Source of the DNA: Vibrio sp. 16
GTDB taxonomy: Bacteria > Pseudomonadota > Gammaproteobacteria > Enterobacterales > Vibrionaceae
Length of the DNA: 64,000 bases
Assembly (NCBI RefSeq): GCF_963681195.1
Contig: NZ_OY808997.1
Location: 1,364,001 to 1,428,000 of the forward strand
Direction of reading: 5' to 3'
In this document: positions 20,239 to 26,824 of the stretch, piece by piece
How the letters are laid out: the number at the start of each line of letters is the position of its first letter
How positions within the stretch are numbered: the stretch's first letter is position 1
Notes under the pieces: model-generated
What the model was told of the DNA's origin: nothing
Database searches by the model: none
What the model saw: the letters and a program-made list of their open reading frames with translations, nothing else
Made by a program: the position numbers and the translations under genes

Positions 20239-20853
20239 TTATTTAGATTTGAAAACTAGTCTATTTCTAGCCAGTTCATAGTCGAGATATTCCCAAGCAG
20301 TAAAATTCGTAAAGCCGATTTCATCATCATCTTTAATGTTCAGAAGAGACTTGTCACCTGTTTCCTCATATTCTTCTTCAACTTCACCTTCTACTCCGTT
20401 TAAAGCCTCTTCCACAAGCTGTTCTTGAATGTCTTCGTCTGACCAACCTAAGAATTTTGCAGTTAGATTTGGCTTAAGCCGATAGTAATCGTCAAGTTCA
20501 ACTAGTGGTGGCTCTTTTCCTTGTTGTACCGCTTTAATGGTTTGTTCTAGCCCATAGGGGTACGTAGCCTCATCCCATTTGAACAACTGTTCTTCATCAA
20601 CCACGAATATGAGCCAATAATCAGGATTAATAGCCACCTGCCAACCAAGTAAGTTGAACTCTCTAATGATGGAAAAGCGATCATCATGCGACAAAGGCAT
20701 GCCCACCATCTTCTGGATGAGCCCTTCACGGACTGTGAATCGATTTTGGTTTGCTTCAGCATCCGATCTGTGAGTTTGAGAGCATAAAAGAATTAGCTTT
20801 GCTACTTGTTCATAATTGATACGATTATCTTTTACTCTTCTTTGAATAGGCAT
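20239..20853 (-). CDS. Unknown acidic protein downstream of caspase-like gene
   Basis: A 204-residue protein, not recognised. It starts MPIQRRVKDNRINYEQVAKL at the ATG at 20853, behind AGGATAA; a longer in-frame extension lacks this support. The N-terminal half looks like a winged-helix-sized fold (FTVREGLIQKMVGMPLSHDD, IIREFNLLGWQVAI). The C-terminal half is very acidic (VEGEVEEEYEETGDKS), ending in a basic tail (ARNRLVFKSK). It lies about 100 bp downstream of a caspase-like gene on the same strand, so it may be its substrate, inhibitor or sensor; that is inference only. Confidence 0.6.
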   Translation of the reverse strand: MPIQRRVKDNRINYEQVAKLILLCSQTHRSDAEANQNRFTVREGLIQKMVGMPLSHDDRFSIIREFNLLGWQVAINPDYWLIFVVDEEQLFKWDEATYPYGLEQTIKAVQQGKEPPLVELDDYYRLKPNLTAKFLGWSDEDIQEQLVEEALNGVEGEVEEEYEETGDKSLLNIKDDDEIGFTNFTAWEYLDYELARNRLVFKSK

Positions 20854-20960
20854 AGTTAGTTTTATCCTGTTATTTACATAAAAATTAATACGCGCTAACA
20901 ACTAGCTAAACTCGCTTATACCTAAAACTAAAAAAGAAATCTCTCGATTTTGCCCGATAC

Positions 20961-21683
20961 TCAAGTCATCAAGCCAGTAAGTAACTCTTTTGTGATGTCT
21001 GCGGGACGACTGCTCCCTTGCGGCCTTACCCAAAAACGTATTGATTCACCAAGAGTTTTGGTACTTCCATCTTCACCATTGGCAAAAGGGATATTCATAT
21101 CAAATGGGAAAAGAGCATTATGGAAGCAAGTGATAATGTCTTGTTTAGAGTTCAACTTACCCTCGTTAATATACCCTTCAGCGAACTCTTTGATTATTGC
21201 AGTTTCTAGTAGTACTGACTGAAACCAATCGACAGAGTGCTTATATGAGATGACCCAATTAGGACCATTTACAATATCAAAATTAGTGTCATCTATTCCC
21301 CAAGACGTTGATTCAGAGAGAGTATTTTTGCTAGCAGCCAAACAAGAACTAACAATCAGCCCCTTTATATTGCGTCCTTTACTCTTAACCATTTCTGATA
21401 TTTTTTTAATGGAAGCATCAGCTACGCGCTTACCATCACCATGCCCACCGATGTAAAGTATTTGTATGTTCTCTTCCGTGTCAGTTAGGTGATTTAACGC
21501 ATACTCCAACGAGTTATTATCGTAATAATCACATGAATAAATATTAAGCTGTGACTTTTTAGCATTTTTGTTCACATACTGCTTTACCCCTGTAAAAAAA
21601 GGGAGTCCACTCGCTTGATCTCTGTTGTTTTTGAAAGAAAACCAAGGCGCTTCGGCTACTAGTAGCGCGACATCTCTTTTCAA
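20961..21683 (-). CDS. Caspase-like cysteine protease (orphan)
   Basis: A 240-residue protein with the core of a caspase/clan CD peptidase: a beta strand ending ILYIGGHGDG (His81), then a strand GLIVSSCLA (Cys114), the spacing and context of the His-Cys dyad. Upstream, LNIYSCDYYDNNSLEYALN resembles the segment before the histidine in CHAT/caspase-like domains. The C terminus (LGESIRFWVRPQGSSRP) is unfamiliar. No other domain is fused. Bacterial caspase-like proteins often act as suicidal effectors in phage defence, so a defence role within this cargo is plausible but unproven. The next gene downstream, an acidic protein, is a candidate partner. Confidence 0.65.
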   Translation of the reverse strand: MKRDVALLVAEAPWFSFKNNRDQASGLPFFTGVKQYVNKNAKKSQLNIYSCDYYDNNSLEYALNHLTDTEENIQILYIGGHGDGKRVADASIKKISEMVKSKGRNIKGLIVSSCLAASKNTLSESTSWGIDDTNFDIVNGPNWVISYKHSVDWFQSVLLETAIIKEFAEGYINEGKLNSKQDIITCFHNALFPFDMNIPFANGEDGSTKTLGESIRFWVRPQGSSRPADITKELLTGLMT

Positions 21684-21926
21684 TTTAAATACCTCTTAAT
21701 CAAAATTGTTGGTGGCTTATTCTTCTTACTTGTGATGATTCAACTCGTTAGTGGATTGGGGTGACGGTGAAATCCTATAAGTTGATATTACCTACATCTA
21801 TGACTAGTCACATTACTTATTCTAGGGAAAACTGCGAGTTTTCTCTGATACTGAGTAAATACTTTAACGCGAAATGGGGCATTTTTGAGTTACCCAATTG
21901 CCGTATAACGTCAGCGAAGCTGCAAA

Positions 21927-22649
21927 TCATTTTTGTTTGCTTGCCTTTGTTATCAACTGAAACTCCATACCAGAGCGTTTAGTGTTACGGGTTCTATAGC
22001 GCGTTGGATATTTATCAAAAAAATCAGATAACTTCTTCAAACCGTAGTTTCGAGGGTCAAAATCTGGCTTCAATCTTTTTAAATATTTGCCAATTTCACC
22101 TAGTTTTGCCCAACCCGATTCATCTCTATAGTTCTGCCAAGCTTGATGCATTAATCGCCATAATTCGCGTTCTGCGTCTTGATTAGAGCTTGATTGTGCC
22201 TGCTCAAGATCAACATCAGCGTTTAAGTTCTCTATTGCAACAAAGTCGTCACAAGCATTTTTAAACGAAGTCGGAGTCATCGCTTTTCCAACACCGATGA
22301 CGTGTATCTCTGACTCTCTTAACCTCGTAGCAAGACTTGTAAAGTCACTATCACTAGATATCAAAGCAAAAGCATCAAACCGTTGACTGTATAAGAGATC
22401 CATTGCATCAATAATCATTAAAGAGTCTGTGGAGTTTTTTCCAGATGTATAGGCAAATTGCTGTTTAGCTTGAATAGCTAACTCGTTTAAAGGCTGCTTC
22501 CAGTTTTTTAGTTGCTCAGCAGAAAAATCGCCATATGCACGTTTAACGATGATCTGCCCAAAACTAGAAAGCTCTTCAATAATAAGGTTTAGCTTTGAGT
22601 GCGGAGTGTTTTCTGAATCAATTAATACAGCGATTTTTCTGTTACCCAT
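21927..22649 (-). CDS. NYN-domain ribonuclease with C-terminal LOTUS/OST-HTH domain
   Basis: This 240-residue protein has an N-terminal NYN (PIN-like) nuclease domain: IAVLIDSENT (Asp11), GKNSTDSLMIIDAMDLLYS (Asp75, Asp81) and DAFALISSDSDFTSLATRLR (Asp100, Asp102), the acidic metal-binding set. The C-terminal part, about residues 160-235 (LMHQAWQNYRDESGWAKLGE and NYGLKKLSDFFDKYP), is a typical OST-HTH/LOTUS domain, a fold known to bind RNA. The family is the LabA/DUF88 type. It reads away from an unusual hairpin array that begins about 100 bp upstream of its start, which makes a structured RNA from that array a candidate substrate. Confidence 0.88.
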   Translation of the reverse strand: MGNRKIAVLIDSENTPHSKLNLIIEELSSFGQIIVKRAYGDFSAEQLKNWKQPLNELAIQAKQQFAYTSGKNSTDSLMIIDAMDLLYSQRFDAFALISSDSDFTSLATRLRESEIHVIGVGKAMTPTSFKNACDDFVAIENLNADVDLEQAQSSSNQDAERELWRLMHQAWQNYRDESGWAKLGEIGKYLKRLKPDFDPRNYGLKKLSDFFDKYPTRYRTRNTKRSGMEFQLITKASKQK

Positions 22650-22778
22650 AATCAGTGTGTGACCATCCTTTATGTAGTTAGTTGCACTATATCGGCATTA
22701 GTAATATTTGTTCAAATGGGATTGTTCAGAAATGATAAGAGTAACAACTCTAAACAGGAAAGGGGCAGATATGAGTTG

Positions 22779-23299
22779 TTGCAGAATCTGCAATCACTGA
22801 GCTTTCTCGTTGCTCGGGCAACTATTGCAAAAATTGCAACAGTTCAACTACCGAGGAATCCTCGATAGTTGCTTGATAAGCAATGTGCATATTTTGCACA
22901 TTAGTTAGTTCTATTGCCGAAGCGACGAGATCAGAACCGGGTTGGAGCAGAGGTGATTTACGAAACAACCTGTTTCGCAATTGTGCAAGACCCTCTTGCA
23001 TAATTGGTTACTAGAGTTTGTCCAACAACCTGTTGGACAATTGGGAAACAGCTTGTTTCACAAATAAATCTCATGATGGTTTCTTGCGCTCTAAACACAT
23101 CTTGGGGAAAAAACAAGTCAATCCAAGCAGACTTAAGGATGTGATCACCAAGCGATTCTGTCGTACCTTAGTTGTTTCAAAATTTGCAACAACTGCCGAG
23201 GGTTCCAATAGACATAGAATCGATATTTTGTTGATTCTATGTCGCTCCATTAATCTTGATTTGATAGACATAAGATCGACAATTTGTCGATCTTATGTC
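22779..23299. repeat. Array of about a dozen distinct short hairpins
   Basis: A 520-bp non-coding stretch packed with inverted repeats of different sequence: TTGCAGA/TCTGCAA (22779), GTTGC/GCAAC (22809), TTGCAA/TTGCAA (22825), CAACTA-CGAGG/CCTCG-TAGTTG (22845), AATGTGCA/TGCACATT (22882), CGAAACA/TGTTTCG (22961), TGCAAGA/TCTTGCA (22984), TTGTCCAACA/TGTTGGACAA (23018), GAAACA/TGTTTC (23045), GTTGTT/AACAAC (23171), GACATAGAATC/GATTCTATGTC (23211) and a 16-bp arm pair beginning GACATAAGATC (23267). Several share 3-base loops (ACC, CCC, ACC, GCT) and a trailing AATTG. No T run follows them, so they are not ordinary terminators. Confidence 0.8.
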
Positions 23300-23467
23300 G
23301 CGGTTCTGTTGAAAGTGAAACCATATATTGGATATATACCCTCTCAAATATTAAACCAAAACATACTGCCACCAATGCTTTGCACATTAAGGATTGGTTA
23401 GGTCTAGGCAACTGTCGTAGATACGTTAATATTTAATATAACGATAATGGATTAAGGAGAAGTATTG

Positions 23468-23782
23468 ATGAATCAGAGGCTATCCACTGGGCTGAAATCC
23501 GCCGAAACATTGTTGTTAAAATGGGGAGCAACTCATGAACAGGTACAAGTTATTCTGCCAACTGAAGAGGATAATCTTGAAGTTAGAATCAGCCACATTT
23601 TAAATATCCATGCCACTTTAAGGACAATATTTAGCAATGAAGACAATGTATATGGTTTTATGTGTCATGCAAACAACAACACCTTCTTCAATGGGCGAAG
23701 CCCAATTCGTATCATCGCTTCAGGACGCTTATCGGATTTGCAAGAAGTCAGAGAAAAGATTGAGAGCTTAGTATTGAGCTGA
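23468..23782 (+). CDS. MbcA/ParS/Xre-type antitoxin-like protein
   Basis: A 104-residue protein resembling antitoxins of RES-Xre modules: a short helical N-terminal part (LLLKWGATHEQVQVILPTEE) where the helix-turn-helix lies, then the toxin-binding (DUF2384) signature with ILNIHATLRTIFSN, NNTFFNGRSPIRIIASGR and LSDLQEVREKIESL. AAGGAG lies at ideal distance from the ATG at 23468. No RES-domain toxin follows; instead a convergent unknown gene overlaps its 3' end by 15 bp. The hairpin array lies just upstream, so its expression may involve that structure. It may be an orphan regulator. Confidence 0.7.
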   Translation: MNQRLSTGLKSAETLLLKWGATHEQVQVILPTEEDNLEVRISHILNIHATLRTIFSNEDNVYGFMCHANNNTFFNGRSPIRIIASGRLSDLQEVREKIESLVLS

Positions 23783-24421
23783 CAAAGGGTGTTCGACACT
23801 TACATTCGACAGGTTCATAAGCTCATAATTTCGCTCATCCCAACGATTTCCCCTCCATAATACAGAGGAGACACATTCCACATTTAGCATCGAGTTTTTC
23901 AGTTCTTCTATTACGTTTTTTTGAGACTCTACAGACAAATCACAGTCAATATTGACACTTAGATATGTATGGCGGGCCAATTTTGCAGCATTCATGACAT
24001 CTTTATAGTCTACTCCAGAGCTCCCCCCTTGAGTTAGAATTACGCTCGTAAATGATGATTTGAATAGAGCCTGAGCCAGTTGATGGTTGCTGTGACACTC
24101 GCTCCAATCCCACATAATAGAACCCGTCAATTCCTCAGAACTCTCTAGTCGAGCCAATGAGTCAAAGTATGGTCCATATTCGTCCTTGCGAGTTCCAAAG
24201 ATTCTTACAACGATAGGACGCTCTCCACGCCGCATTAATTCTTTCTGTAGAACTCGTACAGTATGACGCTCACCACTCCCACCTTTCGTCCTTAAAGCGG
24301 CATAGACTTTTAATTCAGCACAGCACTCCTGCCAGAAAACAACATCAATGTCTTGCCGAGAAAAATCGGAAGCAATGTTGAGCCCACCGCCTAAACTGCG
24401 CAGTCGAGTTTTTTGATTCAT
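23768..24421 (-). CDS. Unknown 217-residue protein (cargo)
   Basis: Not recognised. It looks like a real alpha/beta protein: strands such as RPIVVRIFG, SIMWDWSE, SVILTQGGSSGVDYKDV and YLSVNIDCDL alternate with helices, compatible with a three-layer nucleotide-binding or Rossmann-like fold, but no catalytic motif is clear. The ATG at 24421 is preceded by TAGGAG. Its 3' end overlaps the convergent MbcA/ParS-like gene by 15 bp. Convergent overlap argues against a classical toxin-antitoxin operon, yet the two may still interact. Confidence 0.6.
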   Translation of the reverse strand: MNQKTRLRSLGGGLNIASDFSRQDIDVVFWQECCAELKVYAALRTKGGSGERHTVRVLQKELMRRGERPIVVRIFGTRKDEYGPYFDSLARLESSEELTGSIMWDWSECHSNHQLAQALFKSSFTSVILTQGGSSGVDYKDVMNAAKLARHTYLSVNIDCDLSVESQKNVIEELKNSMLNVECVSSVLWRGNRWDERNYELMNLSNVSVEHPLSAQY

Positions 24422-24549
24422 AACAAACTCCTAAGGTTGCGTTGAGTCCCGTATATCATTTAGAACCACAATAGTCACCTAAATGTTGATGCATGACTTT
24501 GATTCGTACTACGTGACATAATAGGCTAACAAAAGGAAAGGAGACCTCT

Positions 24550-24777
24550 ATGACAAAAAGTAAATCAACGTTATACCCAACACCAACCCCTTTTAATTTG
24601 CCCAATGTTCCATTCAAAGTCATTGACCCAAATGAATTACCTACCACCTATAGATTGGCTTTCGAAGAGTTTTTAGCTGGCTCGTCTGCACCACATCCTA
24701 TCTATGCCTATCAGCATGATTTTGAACGGTTCATTTTATTGATTGAACAGGGACATATTAAAATAAAAGAATGCTAA
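24550..24777 (+). CDS. Small unknown protein (75 residues)
   Basis: A short protein with a strong ribosome site (AAAGGAGACC) before the ATG. It is Pro-rich at the N terminus (YPTPTPFNLPNVPFKV) and then helical with aromatic residues (YRLAFEEFLAGSS, HDFERFILLIEQGHI). No domain is recognised. The composition and the ribosome site argue that it is a real gene; it is divergent from the unknown gene to its left. Confidence 0.6.
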   Translation: MTKSKSTLYPTPTPFNLPNVPFKVIDPNELPTTYRLAFEEFLAGSSAPHPIYAYQHDFERFILLIEQGHIKIKEC

Positions 24778-25114
24778 GTTGTATGAAATACAAATAGAGG
24801 AAGTGGCTAATGCACCCTCAAAGGTTTCGAATTGTAAGAGCTTAGCTTTACAGGAGGTTACGGTGCAAAATCGGTCAAACCGTACCAACCTGATATGTTG
24901 CACGTTGAGTGGCAATTACTAGTTAAAAATCATCTTTAAAGTCAAATTATTCGCATTGATTTTGTTAATGAGTTCTTCAGAAAAACAGTAGTGGTGCACT
25001 GACAGTTTTACACTTTTTACTAGGAATAAATTTATCACAGAGCACGGCATTCACCTCAAGCGTTTGTTATTTATATTATTAATCACGTTTAGGCTTATCT
25101 TGAGATAGGCTAGC
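24778..25114. other. Non-coding stretch
   Basis: No credible gene is seen. There is a loose inverted repeat ACGGT...ACCGT at about 24859-24890. A possible regulatory function cannot be assigned. Confidence 0.3.
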
Positions 25115-25267
25115 ATGCAAATTATTCGTCCCATGCACACTAGGAAATCACAACCATTAGGAAATCTTGGTCAAATGACAATTTATCGAGATGAGGTATT
25201 TGTTTTTGCTAACGAACTTCGGGGCAAAGGTGTGTTTGCCGTGATCACACAGTGTCCACTTACCTAG
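25115..25267 (+). CDS. Possible 50-residue protein
   Basis: A 50-codon frame from the ATG at 25115 to a TAG. The product is basic at the N terminus (MQIIRPMHTRKSQPLGNLGQ) and ends with VFAVITQCPLT. AGG lies six bases before the ATG. Composition is protein-like, but there is no homology I recognise and the frame is short. Confidence 0.3.
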   Translation: MQIIRPMHTRKSQPLGNLGQMTIYRDEVFVFANELRGKGVFAVITQCPLT

Positions 25268-25295
25268 ACATTACATAGATAAGAAAAAGTAGGTC

Positions 25296-25315
25296 AAATC
25301 ACCTCACTGTGATTT
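25296..25315. terminator. Small hairpin
   Basis: AAATCAC and GTGATTT pair around CTCACT, 52 bp from the end of the antitoxin-like gene on the minus strand and about 30 bp after the 50-residue frame. It may be a weak terminator for either. Confidence 0.35.
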
Positions 25316-25366
25316 GTGAGGTTGAGCTCGGCTAGCAAGGTAAGGGGCAGAAGTGCGTTGCAGTTA

Positions 25367-25618
25367 TTAAATGGGGAAGTGCTTTTCCTCATACTCTTCA
25401 ACCATTGCTGCTAGCCTTTCTAGCTCTTCACCTTCTGGCGTGCCAGGTTCGGCCGCATCAAACAGTGATTCAGTTCGCTTCAACGCTGTCTTGTAATCAC
25501 TTTCAGAGATTTCAAGGCCCAACTCGTCCAATGTTACCTCAGCTAGATCATCACTATGCGCGGTATGGGGGGTCATCCCCTCCAGCAGTTCTTTTTCAGA
25601 CAACCGTTTCTTGTTCAT
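25367..25618 (-). CDS. Truncated chimeric antitoxin-like protein
   Basis: An 83-residue protein that joins two antitoxin pieces. Residues 1-28 (LSEKELLEGMTPHTAHSDDL) look like the toxin-binding tail of AbrB/MazE-type antitoxins. Residues 38-83 (DYKTALKRTESLFDA, GTPEGEELERLAAMVEEYEE, HFPI) match the N-terminal helical part of HigA-type antitoxins. HigA proteins continue after this point into a helix-turn-helix; here a stop follows HFPI, and I see no continuation in any frame. GGAAAAGG precedes the ATG. No toxin gene is adjacent. It may be a solitary anti-toxin that neutralises incoming toxins, or a remnant. Confidence 0.65.
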   Translation of the reverse strand: MNKKRLSEKELLEGMTPHTAHSDDLAEVTLDELGLEISESDYKTALKRTESLFDAAEPGTPEGEELERLAAMVEEYEEKHFPI

Positions 25619-25852
25619 AGTACGCCTTTTCCGTTCAAAATGAGATTAGGTTATTTATAGCATACTGAGTTATTCGTTATAGCGTAAGGGGGTTGTCCTG
25701 AAACGAATTGGGCAATTCTGAGCTTGAAGCGCCCGCCATGAAGGCTGTAGACATTCCTTTGTGACGGCAGAAAATCTACAGCTAAAATCTCATTCGACAA
25801 CATCAGTAGAACATGTCCCCCGTTGGTATCCATGACCATCACCAACAAAAAG
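25619..25852. other. Spacer between antitoxin-like gene and CRISPR array
   Basis: No gene I can support. Open frames here run into the CRISPR repeats on either strand and are coincidental. The antitoxin-like gene's promoter (TATAAAT near 25655 on the minus strand) probably lies here. Confidence 0.3.
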
Positions 25853-25884
25853 AAAACCACCGAGCCCGAAGCCCAGTGGTTTTT
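25853..25884 (-). terminator. Probable terminator of the CRISPR transcript
   Basis: AAAACCAC and GTGGTTTT pair across a 15-base GC-rich loop, immediately after the last (diverged) repeat. On the minus strand CTTTTTG follows. The flanking A and T runs suit termination in either direction. Confidence 0.45.
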
Positions 25885-25885
25885 G

Positions 25886-25931
25886 ATTATCAACTGCTTG
25901 CTCAGCAGGCAAGTTGCTTTCTTCCTGACCT
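25886..25931 (-). ncRNA. Homing guide RNA against ffs (18-nt spacer plus atypical repeat)
   Basis: The spacer AGGTCAGGAAGAAAGCAA matches the 4.5S RNA gene segment AGGTCCGGAAGGAAGCAG (minus strand, 48258 to 48241) at 15 of 18 positions. The mismatches fall exactly at 6, 12 and 18, the bases that Cas7 subunits flip out. Reading further into the atypical repeat gives no continued match. The target is the deeply conserved domain IV of SRP RNA. The 5' handle comes from a typical repeat, the 3' stem from the diverged one. The bases on the PAM side of the target are TC rather than CC. Confidence 0.85.
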
Positions 25932-26079
25932 ATTCTTAGCTGCCTATGCGGCAGGTCACCAACGCATTGCTCATATTCGGCTTTTGCGTGCATTCTTAGC
26001 TGCCTATGCGGCAGGTCACGCCAAGGCGAACCCAGTTGATTGTGAAGAGATATTCTTAGCTGCCTATGCGGCAGGTCAC
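25886..26079 (-). CRISPR. I-F3 CRISPR array: three typical repeats, then short guide and atypical repeat
   Basis: Transcribed on the minus strand from the cas operon side. Three identical 28-nt repeats lie at 26052-26079, 25992-26019 and 25932-25959; each has 5' GTGAC, the stem CTGCC-GCATA-GGCAG bound by Cas6, and the handle CTAAGAAT. Spacers at 26020-26051 and 25960-25991 are 32 nt, the I-F size. After the third repeat comes an 18-nt spacer (25914-25931), then a diverged repeat (25886-25913) with the same architecture: CTTGC, stem CTGCT-GAGCA-AGCAG, handle TTGATAAT (18 of 28 positions identical). No cas1 or cas2 is present, so spacers cannot be acquired by this element. Neither 32-nt spacer matches anything I can see in the window. 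Confidence 0.95.
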
Positions 26080-26209
26080 TGTAAACTATAGACCCTAACT
26101 AGTTGATCGTTATCTATTTACGTCACAAAAAAAGAAAATACCCTTTTTTTGAACAACTGTTGTAACTCATTGTTTTTATTGAAACTGATGATACCTGTTT
26201 TAAAAAGGG
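26080..26209 (-). promoter_or_regulatory. Leader between cas6 and the array
   Basis: A 130-bp A/T-rich stretch with A and T tracts near 26127-26155 and no gene. The array may be cotranscribed with cas6 or start here; no CTTAG-N5-CTAAG operator is present, unlike the tniQ promoter. Confidence 0.35.
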
Positions 26210-26824
26210 TTAAATGTGAATATCAGGTACGGTTCCTCGTTTATCTTGGTTGGTGGCGAACCCATAACTATTAAAGTTTGTAGGGACGCTCTCGCCAACA
26301 TGTTCTTTTTGAACATGTAAGATGAAGTCCTGCCTAGATGAACCACTAGAAATTGGAATTCGATGGAAATGTTCAACCTCGCGATCTTCATCTGCAACGG
26401 GTAATGATTGTGAATCCGTTAGTTCTGCTCTAGCAATGCTGCGTTTCATTCTTCGCTTTTTAGAGCCTATAAAGCTTTTGCCTATCGTCTGATTCCGGAC
26501 GAATCTTAATTCAGTTGCGCCTTCTGGAACTTGATGTACATCAGACAACTCAAACAGTTCTTCTTCCTTCATGACAGAAAAATAAGGTTGAAATGTTAGC
26601 CCTATCAAAAGGTCTTTATCTTCAGAAATAAAGGCGATGCTATTACCAACTGAATCCGCACACCAACACGGAAAACTCACTCCTATTTGATTCATAGCCT
26701 GTTTATTATTGACCATAAACTTGTGCATTTGGCTAATACAGCGCCCAGCAAGAAGTCCACAGTCAACCTGCTCCGGAAGATAGCGTATATAGAAGAAATA
26801 GCGTTTGTTCATACTCACACTCAC
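26210..26824 (-). CDS. cas6: CRISPR RNA endonuclease Cas6 (Csy4)
   Basis: Cas6f cuts the array transcript at the base of each repeat hairpin and stays bound to the 3' stem of the guide. The 204-residue product starts with the first ferredoxin-like strand YFFYIRYLPEQ and has the internal CRCISQMHKFM-type helix region. The basic GSKKRRMKRSIARAE segment contacts the repeat, and the C-terminal GFATNQDKRGTVPDI suits the family. The gene may start at a GTG overlapping the cas7 stop (26824) or at ATG 26812. It is last in tniQ-cas8/5-cas7-cas6, directly before the array. It must process both the typical stem (CTGCC/GGCAG) and the variant (CTGCT/AGCAG). Confidence 0.9.
   Translation of the reverse strand: MSVSMNKRYFFYIRYLPEQVDCGLLAGRCISQMHKFMVNNKQAMNQIGVSFPCWCADSVGNSIAFISEDKDLLIGLTFQPYFSVMKEEELFELSDVHQVPEGATELRFVRNQTIGKSFIGSKKRRMKRSIARAELTDSQSLPVADEDREVEHFHRIPISSGSSRQDFILHVQKEHVGESVPTNFNSYGFATNQDKRGTVPDIHI

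Noticed and set aside
22779..23299. Second CRISPR array or integron attC cluster
   Set aside because: The stems are all different and unevenly spaced, with no constant repeat and spacer length; attC consensus ends (RYYYAAC/GTTRRRY) are not seen.
25790..26091. Open frames across the CRISPR array on both strands, one giving the repeated peptide FLAAYAAGH
   Set aside because: The repeated peptide is simply the translated 28-nt repeat; repeat and spacer lengths total 60, a multiple of three, so one frame stays open by chance.
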